DNA of 64,000 nucleotides from Utricularia gibba. Its lineage: Eukaryota; Streptophyta; Magnoliopsida; Lamiales; Lentibulariaceae. Under the pieces are notes generated by a model. The model did no database searches. It saw nothing but the letters and a program-made list of their open reading frames with translations, and was not told the DNA's origin. Location of the stretch: the NCBI GenBank assembly GCA_002189035.1, contig NEEC01000011.1, positions 2,666,001 to 2,730,000 of the forward strand. The letters are read 5' to 3'. Position 1 is the first letter of the stretch, and every line of letters begins with the position of its first letter. Shown here piece after piece: positions 47,544 through 58,986 of the stretch. The position numbers and the translations under genes were made by a program.

Positions 47544-48611
47544 TCAGATTTCACTCTCCTGTGGTGCAGTAGGGGAGCCAGGAGTATCGTTCGTGGATGA
47601 ATTTCCACGACTCCGGTGGGCACGAGGTGATGGAAACAAGCTACTGAGCAGCCATGGAAGCTGAAGCTGCAACTGGCTAGTGTTATCAATGGTGTCACCA
47701 GGAACATGATTATGGTTATGGCTGTTGGTCTCTTGGTTGATGCTGCCTCCAATGTTGTCATTTGTCAGGCCTAGTGACTCAAGTTTGGATTCATCACAAG
47801 GTAACTGAAACCTACAGATGGGGCAAGAGCTGTGAAGCTCCAGCCAGGGTATAATGCAGCTTCCGTGGAACTTGTGTTTACAGGGCATTTCTTTGACTTC
47901 AGACCCTTTCTCACACTCATCCAAACAAATGGAACACTGCATTGTTTCCTCAGCTTGTACAGCAGGTAAAGCCTCTACAGCCTCCTTTTCTGCAGGCGGT
48001 GTTCCGTAGCGATTCGGATCATTCTCTAACAAATGCTGCAGCAACAAGTCTAATCTGGGGCCTGTGAAATAATCATGCAGAGAAGTATTGCCTGCACGGT
48101 GTTGAGATTCATCACCACGGGCATGGGAACCAAGGATGACTGCTGACTCATTGAAAGGATTTATCAAAATCACACGCTCCCTTCCTCTTCCCCCATCATT
48201 TGCACCATCCCTGATACTTGGATCCGGGTCGGATTGCACCCCATCACGGATTCCTTGAAGAAGATGGAAGATCGCCCTTGAGCTTCGTCTCCTACGCAAG
48301 ATTAACTCCAGTTCATGCCCCAGCTCTGCCTCACTTTCATCTTGCGTTAGATTGATCTGATTGGCCACCCTCCTGTTGCGGCTATGGGGTCTCGGATTAC
48401 CAAACATGCCAAGCAAGATTGGAGTCCAGGGGGAAAGAGCGCGATCAGACTCGGATCCTCCAAGTTGAAAACCAAGGTGTATGTCATTCGCTCGAGCAGT
48501 TTCCATCTCTTCCACAAAACCACCATCACATATAGGACATTTTATCACATCAATCTCCCTAACTGGGTTAACTGTCTGTGAACACGTATGGCACCAGTAT
48601 GTGTCCTCCAT
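47544..48611 (-). CDS. RING-H2 E3 ubiquitin ligase with N-terminal zinc ribbon
   Basis: A single-exon protein of 355 residues. Near the N-terminus is a zinc-ribbon (YWCHTCSQTV ... IKCPICDGGFVEEM, residues 5-36). The RING-H2 domain spans residues 226-266, with ligands Cys226, Cys229, Cys244, His246, His249, Cys252, Cys263 and Cys266 (CSICLDEC ... CKHKFHGSC ... CPICRFQLP). This layout is that of the plant RHC1A / SIRP1 / CRT1-like E3 ligases, which transfer ubiquitin from E2 enzymes, often in stress responses. The region between the two domains is low-complexity and Arg-rich (LILRRRRSSRAIFHLLQGI). The C-terminus is His/Asn- and Ser-rich. The substrate cannot be predicted. The ATG at 48611 is the natural start because the zinc ribbon begins directly after it. 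Confidence 0.9.
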   Translation of the reverse strand: MEDTYWCHTCSQTVNPVREIDVIKCPICDGGFVEEMETARANDIHLGFQLGGSESDRALSPWTPILLGMFGNPRPHSRNRRVANQINLTQDESEAELGHELELILRRRRSSRAIFHLLQGIRDGVQSDPDPSIRDGANDGGRGRERVILINPFNESAVILGSHARGDESQHRAGNTSLHDYFTGPRLDLLLQHLLENDPNRYGTPPAEKEAVEALPAVQAEETMQCSICLDECEKGSEVKEMPCKHKFHGSCIIPWLELHSSCPICRFQLPCDESKLESLGLTNDNIGGSINQETNSHNHNHVPGDTIDNTSQLQLQLPWLLSSLFPSPRAHRSRGNSSTNDTPGSPTAPQESEI

Positions 48612-50149
48612 GATCTCTCCCCAGGTCCCCCTTCGGTTGCAATCCCTACCCTGTCAAGAACAAATCAGTTTATCCATAAAGTCAATCCCATTCTGCTGCC
48701 ACTTCAGGTAACAAATACAAATCTTAGAACTCAACCAAACACAGAAGCAACCTCAAGCGGGATCGCGATTCTGCCGCTGTTCCTCCCATACGATCAGCAT
48801 GGTTTTCAAAGGAAAAAAAACCCACAATTTTATGAAAAAATCATGGCTCTAGTAAAAAATCTCCGGGATTGATTCATGGATCTGGAAGGATCCATGCATA
48901 AAAAACCAGAAAAAACCACACCCAACAACCAAGAACCATCACCATCATCATCCTTCGATCAACCCACAGGACTCACCGGGGAAGAAGATTTCCTCTTCTC
49001 GTTATTCCAGGTGCCCAGCCAGATTTCCGGGATGCCCTTGAAACAAGTGGTGTGGTATCAAACCAAATCAATCCGTGTCCGGATGCGGGATCCTTTTGTA
49101 GCCCACACCAACAACCCCTCGAATCTTCGGTCCCATGACGCCATTGTTTTTTCGTTCTCTTTCTCCGAGTACGCGGTTGGCTCCAGCAATCCACGTGGCA
49201 GCGTGTGGAATCCCGGAACTGTCCCCCAGTGTAATAAAGAAGAAAACAAACATGGAGATGGATGGGATATTATTGGGATTGGGAAGTCCTGCTGATTGGT
49301 AGATCGGCACAGCCGCCCAGGTCCACAACCACCACCGCTACCGCGTTTAGCAGCAACAACCTACCCAACAAGGTTCAGTCTCCCGGTCACCATCACCATT
49401 ATTAAAGGGGATGCTTGGCCTCATTCATCGGACCATCCCATAGAACCCAGTCACCAACTAGAACCATTCTTCGATCCATCAACACGGGGAGTAGAACCAA
49501 TGGGAGGTTAACCTGCTTGTTCGAGCACATATTCATGGGAACCCATGGAACTAATCATCGCTGTATTAAAAGTAGAATGATTTTAAAGGTCTAGAATTCT
49601 AATATACACTATTTCTTCAGGCTAACATATGCATCACTGAAAAAAAAGAATGCAAAGCTGTACAAAGCTCTCACTACTGGTAAAAAGTCTGTATCACCAC
49701 ACCTAAGGGAAAGAAATTCTGCAAGTGAACCCATAGCTGCAACGGAAGGCAAATTCTGCAACTACCAAAAAATGTAGTCACCTTTGAGGCATCCAAACTG
49801 GATTGTTAACGAAAACAGCTAGTAGCATACATCTTTAATGTGAAGAGAGCGCCCCTTTTGTGAATTTAGTAGGGTGCTCGCAGCTGCAGCAGGGGAGTTT
49901 GCGATGGAAGAGCTATGGTTTTCATTGACCTACATAGGATAACATACTGATTCAAAAAATAAAGAAAATTCGAAGGGGGTAAGAGTTAGAGAGGCACTTC
50001 GCAAACAGCATCATCGGCCAGCTGATGTATCATTTCTAAAGAGAATTTTAGAAAAAGATTGTCTAAATAGATTCCCCATCCATAACTAAATTGTGTGGTT
50101 TTTCAGCAATTTACATGCACGTGGATGAAGGGATGATACCGACTTAGAA
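48612..50149. other. Intergenic region
   Basis: About 1.5 kb with the RING gene leader on the left (a possible 5' UTR intron could not be placed) and the 3' end of the AGTRAP-like gene on the right. Open frames at 48880-49510 run on both strands, but none carries a recognisable domain. No repeat was found. Confidence 0.4.
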
Positions 50150-51105
50150 TCATACCCCATGCATATAAGGGCCGTTCATAACATCTTCAGAAGGAGGCAA
50201 ATAACGTGCTGGATGGTGAGTTGAGCCTCCAACAATATCATCTTTAGAATGAGAGGAGTTATCAGCAAAAAGAGGACTTCCTGGACTCAGGAAACTATTC
50301 CTCAAATCAAAATCAGCGTCTCTAGTGTCCGTGTTATTTATGCGAGCCGCACCAAGCCTATACATTTGCATCCATAGGAAACACGACGATAGCCTCAGTG
50401 AAAACCCAATGATTTGCATAGTCAGGGTTAGCTTCACTAGGTAGGTGACAAGGGATCCATGCAATTCATTCGGAAAAGCCCTGAGACAGTGCACAGAGAC
50501 TGGTGAAGGTAAAGGAAGACAAGTATATTTACAGAGGCATGCCGTTTTACGATTTCATTCACCACAAAAATTAGCTCATAGTAACTCGCACAATGAACCA
50601 TATCTCCAAAACATGAGCTTCATCTACACAGACAGTAACATCCCGAGAAAATCTACCAAAAGCAGTAAAGCAGACCCCCAAACAATTAAAGCAAAGTTTT
50701 AGAACCAAGAATCAAATTTAAATGAGTTCATAAAAGTTAACAAAAATTGCACATGTAATTTAAGGCAGAAACAAGTGGAGCATCTGTCAAAAACCGTAGC
50801 ACCTACCAAATATCTCGCGAGAAAAGAACAACCCACGCAATGTCGAGGAAAATAGAACAGAAAAGGAGAAGTGCGTATGTCCTAGCTAGCTTTTGGCTGC
50901 TGCTCTCGATTGCGACCAAAGCAAACAACGAATTCGCCAAATTTACAAGCAATACACCGTTATAGAGAGGTCCAAGCGATCCAATAAAGGAGCAGGCAAC
51001 CTGAGCGTAAATCAGGTGCACACAGAGTTGCAAAAGGTTGTCGTAGTCCTGAAACCAGGACTGAATCTGCGGCAATCGATATCCAAATCCGCCACAACCG
51101 TTCAT
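50150..51105 (-). CDS. AGTRAP-like four-span membrane protein
   Basis: Two minus-strand exons, 51105-50807 and 50480-50150, give 209 residues. Four hydrophobic segments are visible: LCVHLIYAQVACSFIGSL, NGVLLVNLANSLFALVAI, TYALLLFCSIFLDIAWVVLF and KLTLTMQIIGFSLRLSSCFL. A hydrophilic Ser/Asp-rich C-terminal tail follows. The spacing and the FLDI..VLF pattern resemble the AGTRAP family (type-1 angiotensin II receptor-associated protein), whose plant members have no defined function. The exon junction falls within the Trp codon after SRDI. The C-terminus is uncertain: MHG is directly followed by GTATGA, which could be another donor, so a further exon may exist. Family assignment is tentative; gene reality is likely. 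Confidence 0.65.
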
Positions 51106-51523
51106 CTTAAGCCGAATCCGGCGACAGAGGTATCGAAGAGAAATTCAATTGCAGAAATTGGAACCTGCCCTCCGGCATGCACTGGCATTTGATGAGCGCA
51201 GCAATCAGTCACAATTTTTTTTTTTCAATTGAGGAGACAAGTGATTTTCTATCCCCCCAAAACTGTTGGAAGGCCCATTTTAGATCGGGCTATCCACAAA
51301 CTAGGCCCAAAGAAACAATGGGCCGACAGGTTAACAAGCCATCAGGGCTCATGAGATAATTAGGGATAGATGGAGGGCGAAAACATGTTATAGATAAAAT
51401 AAGGGGCATCTAAGCAAAATCCTGAAGTTGACCTTCGGGTGAAAGTCAGTCCCAAGGGATGATATGCCGCAGGTATCCGTCACTAGTTGGTGCTCCGTTT
51501 TGTGTTGGAGGGATTGGGTATAG
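51106..51523. promoter_or_regulatory. Compact shared promoter of the AGTRAP-like and Pur-alpha genes
   Basis: Only 418 bases separate the two divergent start codons, including both leaders. The sequence contains two GGCCCA/GGGCC-type motifs (around 51271 and 51302-51323) of the kind often found in promoters of plant housekeeping genes. A shared bidirectional promoter is inferred. Confidence 0.45.
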
Positions 51524-53137
51524 ATGGAGGGCAATTCGTTGGGGACCGGCGGCGCCGGTGTGGTTGCTGGGGGTGACGCAGAGCTGCTGACCAAAACTTT
51601 GCAGGTGGAGCACAAACTATTCTATTTCGACCTCAAGGAGAATCCGCGAGGAAGGTACCTTAAGATCTCTGAGAAGACTTCGGCTACTCGCTCCACCATT
51701 ATTGTGCCTTCAAATGGCGTATCGTGGTTCCTTGATCTCTTCAATTACTACGTTGATTCCGATGAGCAAGATGTCTTTAGCAAAGAACTTCAGCTTGACT
51801 CGAAGGCATGCTCGATTCTGTTGTTTTTGGTGTCCTTTTTTTGAGTACTTCTCATCAACTTTCCTTTCTCAGGTGTTTTATTTTGATGTCGGTGAAAACA
51901 GGAGAGGACGGTTTCTCAAGGTGAATTGGTTTTTATTGCCTATTCTTTGCGTCCGTTGATGTAAAAAAGGAAGCTGTAAAGGGGGCTTTGATTTATAAAG
52001 TATCTTTGACTCAATAGCATTAGCAAGTTTCTAAACTGGGAACTTTTTTATCTGTTTGTGCTTCTGAAAGTCGATGGAGCAAGTGCAAGACAAATTTGGT
52101 GCAGGATTGTTGTAAATGAGGAACTCCATTGCATCTTAACTGATAACTAATAGTAACAAGGTAGCTTTGCCTTGTACTTTTGGAAACCTCAAATGCTATT
52201 TAAATGATTGATTTGAATCTGTTGAGTTTTTTCCCGGATAGTGATGGTCCTGGATGATTTGGGAATGAAAGTTGGAGTCTTGAGTGTCGAAACGGGTACT
52301 ATAGTTTTCCTATACAAAGGAGTGAAGCATAAGTTTTCGGCTGTTAATCTGTAAAACTGAGTCATGAAAGTTATGTTGTCCTAGAAATTTGTCGTTGATA
52401 GAGTCATCCTTGCAGATATCTGAAGCTTCTGCTAGCCGGAATCGCAGCACTATTATAGTTCCCGCAGGAACTACTCGAGATGAAGGATGGGCAGCCTTTA
52501 GAAGCATCTTGGCAGAAATAAATGAAGCATCCGGCCTCTATGTTCTGCCCAATCAAGTAAATTTTAAACTACTTTTTTGACATTTAATGATGGCGTTCTT
52601 CAAAGTTAAACTGACATTAATACTTCGTGAAAACTCTGTTGTAACGGGAACAGAAATCCGAAGCAGAAGAACATCATGTTGGGCTTTCAGACGATGTCGG
52701 GGCTGGTTTCATTTCTAGCCATGCTTGTCAACCTCCCATATCAGCCGACCCCAACATTGATGGGCCTTCTGATCTGCCACCATCAGATGATATGCACAAC
52801 CTAAGTGGCTCTAATGTTGTAAGAGTTGATCAAAAGAAGTTTTTCTTTGATCTGGGGAGCAATAACAGGGGCCATTTCTTGAGAATATCTGAGGTTCGCA
52901 TGGAATAACATCAGCTAGTTTTGTGTGTACTATCAATCAGTATGCTTTACCCGCCAGTTCACACTAACCTTCAGAAAGTTTCAGGTCACTGGCTCAGATC
53001 GCTCGTCCATCATCCTTCCTTTGTCTGGCCTCAAACAGTTCCATGAAATGGTGAGCCATTTTGTGGAGGTCACAAAGGATAAAATCGAGGGCCCAACTAT
53101 TGCAAACATTCGGACAATCGATCCTCCCCAGAGGTGA
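51524..53137 (+). CDS. PURA1: Pur-alpha single-stranded nucleic-acid-binding protein
   Basis: A PUR-domain protein binding purine-rich ssDNA/RNA, linked in plants to telo-box promoters of ribosomal and cell-cycle genes. Five exons: 51524-51805, 51873-51920, 52416-52556, 52654-52893 and 52985-53137. They total 864 nt and encode 287 residues. Three PUR repeats are clear: KLFYFDLKENPRGRYLKISE, VFYFDVGENRRGRFLKISEA and KFFFDLGSNNRGHFLRISE. Each is followed by a RSTIIVP or RSSIILP strand and a helix (SWFLDLFNYYV; WAAFRSILAEI; KQFHEMVSHFV). The C-terminus is IRTIDPPQR. The first intron begins GC rather than GT (AAG|GCATGC); the phase and the next exon require this junction. A poly(A) signal AATAAA lies at 53221. 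No frame breaks were found. Confidence 0.94.
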
Positions 53138-53630
53138 ACACTACTATGTAACCAGTTACAGCTGTTTGATGCCATCATGTGATTCTTGCCAAGCGCATAC
53201 AGTTCCCCATTCTTGCAGTGAATAAAGAAGTTAGTTTGATCCCCAGCCAGCCACTTTTTCTGTTATGTTCTTGTAGTCTAACAACTGCAATCTCTATGCT
53301 ATAAGGCGCCTTTATTTGTGCAGATAAGGTTTCAACTACATATCAGTTATTATCTTCATAGGATCATTAACTCTTGTTGTATCTTCTTGTTCTTTTCAAA
53401 TTTCTTTTGCCTTGTGTAGGTTTCTTACAGGATCAGAATATCTATCTATCCATGTGAAACAAAAGTGCTTATGGATTATCTTGCTATGCAGAAAATGAAT
53501 CCGAAACTAACCATATAATGGTGCTATCTTTATTTTCCCTGATGAGTTGTTTGGCAAGAGCAATAACAAGGGGCTTACATTCTACAGTATGCATATAATT
53601 GTATATGCAAGGAGTAAAGCGTGGGAGATG
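53138..53630. other. Convergent 3' region
   Basis: About 490 bases between the converging Pur-alpha and ABC1K3 genes. It carries AATAAA at 53221-53226 for the plus-strand gene. No coding signal was seen. Confidence 0.5.
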
Positions 53631-56480
53631 TTACATTGGAGACGACGACTGCGCGGACGCAAATTGGAGAACTTGATGCAGCATGCGCGCAGCAAAACGT
53701 TGAGTGAATCTACCAACCACACGAGCCCCAAGAAACTGTGCTTCAGGCTGCTGTAGTACCTGGACATAAAAGAAACTTCAGCTCTTGCCTTGTTTTTCCA
53801 CATTAGCATGAAGCTCAGCACACAACCACAGATAGATGCAGATAAGCAAGCTACTGTCATTACCTGCACGGTAGGCAGGAAAAGGCTTGGATCAAAGTTA
53901 TTGGATGATCTCAGGAGTTCCCAGACTCGAAACACTTGATCCCTGAGCTGCAGCATGCCTTCCTGCTCAGCTTTGTTCATCCCCAACGGATTGGTTTTAC
54001 TGAATCTGAACAGGAAAGCCCTGAACGGGTCTGGAATGAATTCATATGAATCAGCTGAGGAGAGAATGATTGCTTCAGTGGTGGCAACGACATCTTTGAT
54101 TACTAGAACTCTCAGATTTTCACTCTTGGGATCCAGTAGCTGCTTGAGAACGGGTTGCAGAACATCGTTTGCATTGAAATCTCGGTCTTTCCTTCCCTGT
54201 GCAAGCAAATTTTCAAGTCTATTCCACCTGTAGAAAAAATAAGGAAACAAGCATGCTTAAATTCAAGTTCTTAAGAAGGCAGTATGAGGAACCAACACCA
54301 GTGCAAAAGCAGTATAATACTCAACATAAAGAACATGCCTGAATCTTCCATCCTTAAACAGCAGCTCGACAAGGGAGTCTCTGAGGTAAGGATTTGGGTC
54401 AGTGAGAAGCTTCTTGGCGAAATACGGGTAGGAAGCAGCCAAGACTTTGAACTCAGGATCAGCATAAAGTGCTAAACCTTCTAATACCGTGAGGGACCTT
54501 AGAAACAAGGCATAGTATGGAGGGACTGGAATGATAATGAAGTCAAGATTAGGCAGGCAATAAGCCACAAAAATCTGAATTAAAAAGACAATAAGACAGA
54601 CTCTGCTGAAGTCTTGCCATACAGGAGATGGAACAGTGATGAATGAAAGTTCTCGCAAGATATCCACACAATCTTACCATTAAACGGATACTCGTAAAGA
54701 AGAGCACTCAGGGCATCCACAATGGTTTTAAAGTTAAGCTCCTTCACTGTTGAATTGAGTGCATCATCAAAGAAACTCCTCAGAGTAGGTACAATGGGAG
54801 ACACATCTACATCAGGAGATAAAAATTCCATGGAATAATAATCACGGGCCATGGCTTCATAGTCCTTATTTACCATATGTACAACATGACCAATTATGGC
54901 AGATCTTGCTTCCTCTGGAGTCTCACTCATCATTCCAAAATCAATGAAAGCAAGTTTTCCATCAGGTGTTGCTAAGAGGTTCCCTGGATGAGGATCTGCA
55001 TGAAAATATCCGTATTCCAGGAGCTGTCTAAGACTGCATTGTATGCAAATGGTTACTAAATCCAGCACTTTGAGCCCTTGCCTCTCAATGGCCTCTGCCT
55101 CATTTAACTTAGTTCCTTCGATCCACTCCATAGTCAGCACCTTTCCACTTGTATAATCCCAGAAAATCTCTGGAACGACTACATTTTCTTTGTCTGCATA
55201 CAATTCTTTAAACCTCTTAGCATTTAGTCCCTCCTGCAAAAGCCTATCGAAATTATCATTCACAACTACAAGCTTTTCAGTTCATCAAACCGAATCGTCA
55301 GGTTTTACAGTAATTATTTAGACTAAGTAACAACACATGCACAAAATAAAAGATATGTGATTGTTTACCTGCACATAATTAAGCTCCTGAAACACTCTTC
55401 TAGAAAATTCATCAATTATCGCCACAACGTCGGTTGTGATAATGTCAACGTACTTGTTCATGAGAAAGCCAAGACATCTTATAAGATAGAAGTCCACACC
55501 GATGGCTTCTTCGATGGCAGGCCTTTGCACCTTTACAGCAACAAACTTCCCAGAGCACTTGAGCTGCGCTTTGTAAACTTGGCCTAAACTAGCAGCAGCA
55601 ATTGGGGAAGAAGATATCGATGAAAAAATAGAGTCAATCGGATACCCCAGCTCTCTCTCAATGCATGAAAATGCTTCTTCATCTGGAAACGTTGGCAAAG
55701 CATCCTACAGAGAAAAGGAAAAAAGGAAGTCAGTTTATTACCCAGAATGAGTTAATGCTCATTGAACGATGATAAACAAGAGGCCACCATGAACAGATGC
55801 AAGTACATAGGAATTTGTGTGATTCTGGGATCCCCTATGAAGTGATAAGGAAGCAATGCAACTGCCTAAATACCTCTGCTTCATCTACTAATTCATATTT
55901 TTTAAGTCGAAAGCAAGAAATTTGCAAATCTGATTTGTGATGGCCAATGCACCTGCAACTGGGAAAGCTCCTCGACGTAAGTTGGCGGGCATAAATCCGG
56001 TCTGACAGACAAGCTCTGTCCGATTTTGACAAAAGTCGGCCCCAATCTTGTTAAAGTTTCCCGAAGTTGAATCGCCCTAAGCCTCCGATTCCGATCAGTC
56101 TCTCCCTTCACATGATCAAGCCACAGAGCGAATGCAAAAGAACACAACCCAAGCAAAATCTCCAACGCTCGGCGAACAACTCTCAACGGCTGTGCCCTGT
56201 ACTTGCTAAATAGAAGCTCCGGCGTGTACATAGAAGCATCACTAGCGCGTTCCATCGCCCTAATTTCAGCATGCATATCCCCCACCCGCTCTCGGAACGG
56301 CAACGTCGCGGTGGACACGGATTCCCTGACTCGCAAGGCGGTGACTTCATCATCGCCGCGTTCCCGTGCGGATCGCGGTGTCGCCCGAACGAGGACTGCA
56401 CGCGCCGGCTGGTTCCTCTTGCTGCGAACCGAAGCTGCAGCGCCGGCGTAACAAGAAACCGGCAGTACAGCCGTGGCCAT
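53631..56480 (-). CDS. ABC1K3: ABC1K3, atypical UbiB-family kinase of plastoglobules
   Basis: A chloroplast ABC1/ADCK/UbiB atypical kinase; with ABC1K1 it regulates prenylquinone (tocopherol, plastoquinone) metabolism in plastoglobules. Six minus-strand exons: 56480-55953, 55704-55369, 55233-54678, 54525-54339, 54227-53864 and 53759-53631. They total 2100 nt, or 699 residues. A transit peptide is followed by the ABC1-specific KxGQ motif in TRLGPTFVKIGQSLSVRPDL. Next come the Ala-rich nucleotide loop AAASLGQVYKAQL, VAVKVQRP with the ATP-binding Lys, QELNYVQ, FHADPHPGNLLATPDGK (catalytic Asp region) and LAFIDFGMMSE (metal-binding DFG). The C-terminal extension (VPPYYALFLRSLTVLEGLAL ... KDGRFRWNRLENLL) is that of ABC1K3. 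Exon 4 ends in a GC donor (CAG|GCATGT); the phase excludes a nearby GT. The frame is intact. Confidence 0.93.
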
Positions 56481-56768
56481 CGGGGTAGTTGACGGAAAAC
56501 AGAAACGGGACCGGAGTTCGTGCCCAGTGCTCGACCACTGATCTTAACAACGTTTGTCGCCCAATTCCAACTGCCAATTTTAGCGCCAACATATTTTGTC
56601 ACGTGTAAATTAATTTCTAAACTCTTACCATAAAAAGACTTGCCAGAACAAAAAGGGTCAAAATAGTCATTTAACAAAAGATATCGCTTCTGATACTGAC
56701 AGGCATTAAATGGGCCGGATCAAGGGTTTGTACTTCAATGGGCTGGGCCCAGAAGCAGCCCACATTTC

Positions 56769-58094
56769 TCACTTGTGTTTTGTGGTTCCTGCTTTGCTCT
56801 GTTGTCTTCTTTTCATCACCTGAATCACAAACACCACCAAGGACACAAGCAGAGCAGATCCTGCAATAACTGGGACACACTTTTTCCAACTCTTTTCCTG
56901 TTGCTTCGGTCCAAGCTCAAGAAGCTCTTCTACTTCCTTCTCTTCTCGTGCATCGTCTGCCACTTCAGTTCTGTGTTCATCTTTGGTGGACAGTTGATCA
57001 TGATCCATACTCTGAGTTTCCTCTTGAATGGCCTGTTGCTCTTGCTGACACCCTGATGTTGTTGAGGTTTGATCAGGTTCTTTCTCATGAAGATTCTCAG
57101 CTTCCTTGATCACTTCCTGCTTGACAACAAGCTTAATTACATTATTGTTTATCTCCTGAGTCTTCTGAGCTTCATCTGAATGACCTGATGGCTTTTGATG
57201 GGGCTCTTCTTCTTTCTGAAGCAATGCTGGTTCCAATGTTTCAGGGTGTTTTACAGCATCCTTCATCGTTTCCTGGTTCTCAACTTTCTCCATGCTCTGA
57301 ATCTTTTCACCTTCATCATTTGTGAATGAGGGCGTTGAGACTACCTTTTCATCAGGCTTCTCTCCGGTTTCATCGTCTTCTCCGTTTCTTGATTCTGGTT
57401 TTTCATTCAAAGTAGACTTGTCCTCATCCTTGACAAGTCCCCCTCTTCCATTGATTTCTTTAATAACAGAGCCATGAACTCCTTTCGTCTTCTTTGGCAT
57501 TTTGATAGTTAAAACTGATTCATCCTCATTGAACCTTGCTTTGATCTGGTCCAAATTCACATTATCTGGGATTCTGAATACTTTCTTGAATCCCTCTGCT
57601 GCTCCCTCATTTCTCTTCAGCTTCCATCCGATGATTCTTGTCTCGTTCACCTAAACAGAGGTTGAGAGTTAAAGTGCTTCGTTGCGATTGATAACATCAA
57701 TCCTAAAAATTCAAAACTGAGCTTGTGGTTCATGCCACAGAAGAAATGGTCTCCATACTTGTTTTTCAACAGTTACAGTGATCATTTCCCCATCCTCGCT
57801 GATTTCAATCCTAATGTTGTCTACTCCATAGCCTGCAAACCATATAAAAAAAGGTACTGCAAGTTTTATAGCTGAGACTTTCCAAAACAAAAACCAGGAT
57901 CTTCCAAACGTATTAACACTTCTTGGATAAACAATCATATAAACATGAAAACCTCGGAGGAAAGAAGTGATGGTGAACATCGATTCCGTCTCATGGAACA
58001 AGAAAAGAGGACCTGCATGATCTTTTTTGAGTTGAAACTCAGATGTGAATTCATCTGCTGGTCTAGTGACCTTTAGTCCTAACTCCACATCCAT
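56769..58094 (-). CDS. HSP20/alpha-crystallin-domain membrane protein, RTM2-like
   Basis: Three minus-strand exons: 58094-57953, 57832-57759 and 57650-56769. They total 1098 nt, or 365 residues. The first 120 residues form an alpha-crystallin-type fold (FTITSFLRGYGVDNIRIEIS, MITVTVEKQVNETRIIGWKL, GFKKVFRIPDNVNLDQIKAR, ESVLTIKMPKK). A long Glu/Lys/Gln-rich, probably disordered or coiled region follows. The last part is a single transmembrane helix (CVPVIAGSALLVSLVVFVIQ) with a short basic tail (MKRRQQSKAGTTKHK). This architecture is that of Arabidopsis RTM2 and related HSP20-like proteins; RTM2 restricts systemic movement of potyviruses in phloem. Whether this member has such a role cannot be told from sequence. 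Two short introns fall within the alpha-crystallin domain. Confidence 0.85.
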
Positions 58095-58986
58095 TTGTTA
58101 TGAAACTTGATGTTCTTTGAAACAAAATGCAATTGTTGTTAGAGAGAGCATCTAAGGTAAATGCAAAAGAAAAGGCAGCATATATGCTTCCTTCACTCAA
58201 AAGAGACTTACATGTTCTCCACTTGCTTCTTCCGAGCTACTTCCCATGAATAAATTATCAGTTTTTGTGTTGCTAGAGTAGGCTGGGTGAGAAGTAACCA
58301 AATTAAAATAATAAAAGGAAACCGCAGAAACAACACTGAATTCATCATATAACTCCTCAAAGAAGACGAATCTGGTCCTCTTTGTCATGAAGCTACTTCT
58401 CTTCAGCTTCAATCCCAAGGTCAACATTCTTTGTAACCAGCACATAAGCGCCTGCGTATCTCAAGTTTCCATGAACCATTCTCTTTTCATTGCTGTGGTG
58501 TGTATATGTTGTGAGAAACAAGAGTTTTTTTTAATCTTCTGCTGTTCCCACTTATGGAAATCACAAGATATAATTCTACGAAGACACTCTCTAGCATACA
58601 GAAAAAAGACCTTTGGCATTTAAAGTTCAAGGTGATCTTATTAGACGTAGGCCTTCTTCTTCTTGTAACACAGACTGTGTTTATCTATGTTCATTAGTGT
58701 TTATTTCTTCGCTTTTCACCTGAAAAATCTCCAAGTTCCTCGTTTAAGCACCAAACTGACTGCAAAAGATCAGATAAATACGAATCTCATAACAGTTCAG
58801 AAGAAAGGGAACAAACATTATTTTCATAGATTATTTTTTTTTTTGAGATAACGATATTGATCGAGCTATAAGAACACAACAAACTGGACTTCACATTCTC
58901 AAGAACAATTGCCTTCAGTAGGCACATTCTCAATCACAACACATCTCCATTTCAGACATGATGGATGGTTTCACAACAACAAAAAC
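58095..58986. other. Intergenic region
   Basis: About 890 bases with the RTM2-like promoter and the BPS1-like 3' UTR. An open frame on the minus strand at 58197-58445 has no recognisable domain and is not reported as a gene. Confidence 0.45.

Noticed and set aside
48876-49511. Open frames on both strands between the RING and AGTRAP-like genes
   Set aside because: No domain, signal sequence or splice-consistent extension was found; they are probably leader and promoter sequence of the RING gene.
58197-58445. 82-residue frame starting with a sequence faintly like the RTM2-like N-terminus
   Set aside because: The similarity (LTLGLKLKR vs VELGLKVTR) is too short to support a duplicated exon, and the rest shows no alpha-crystallin pattern.
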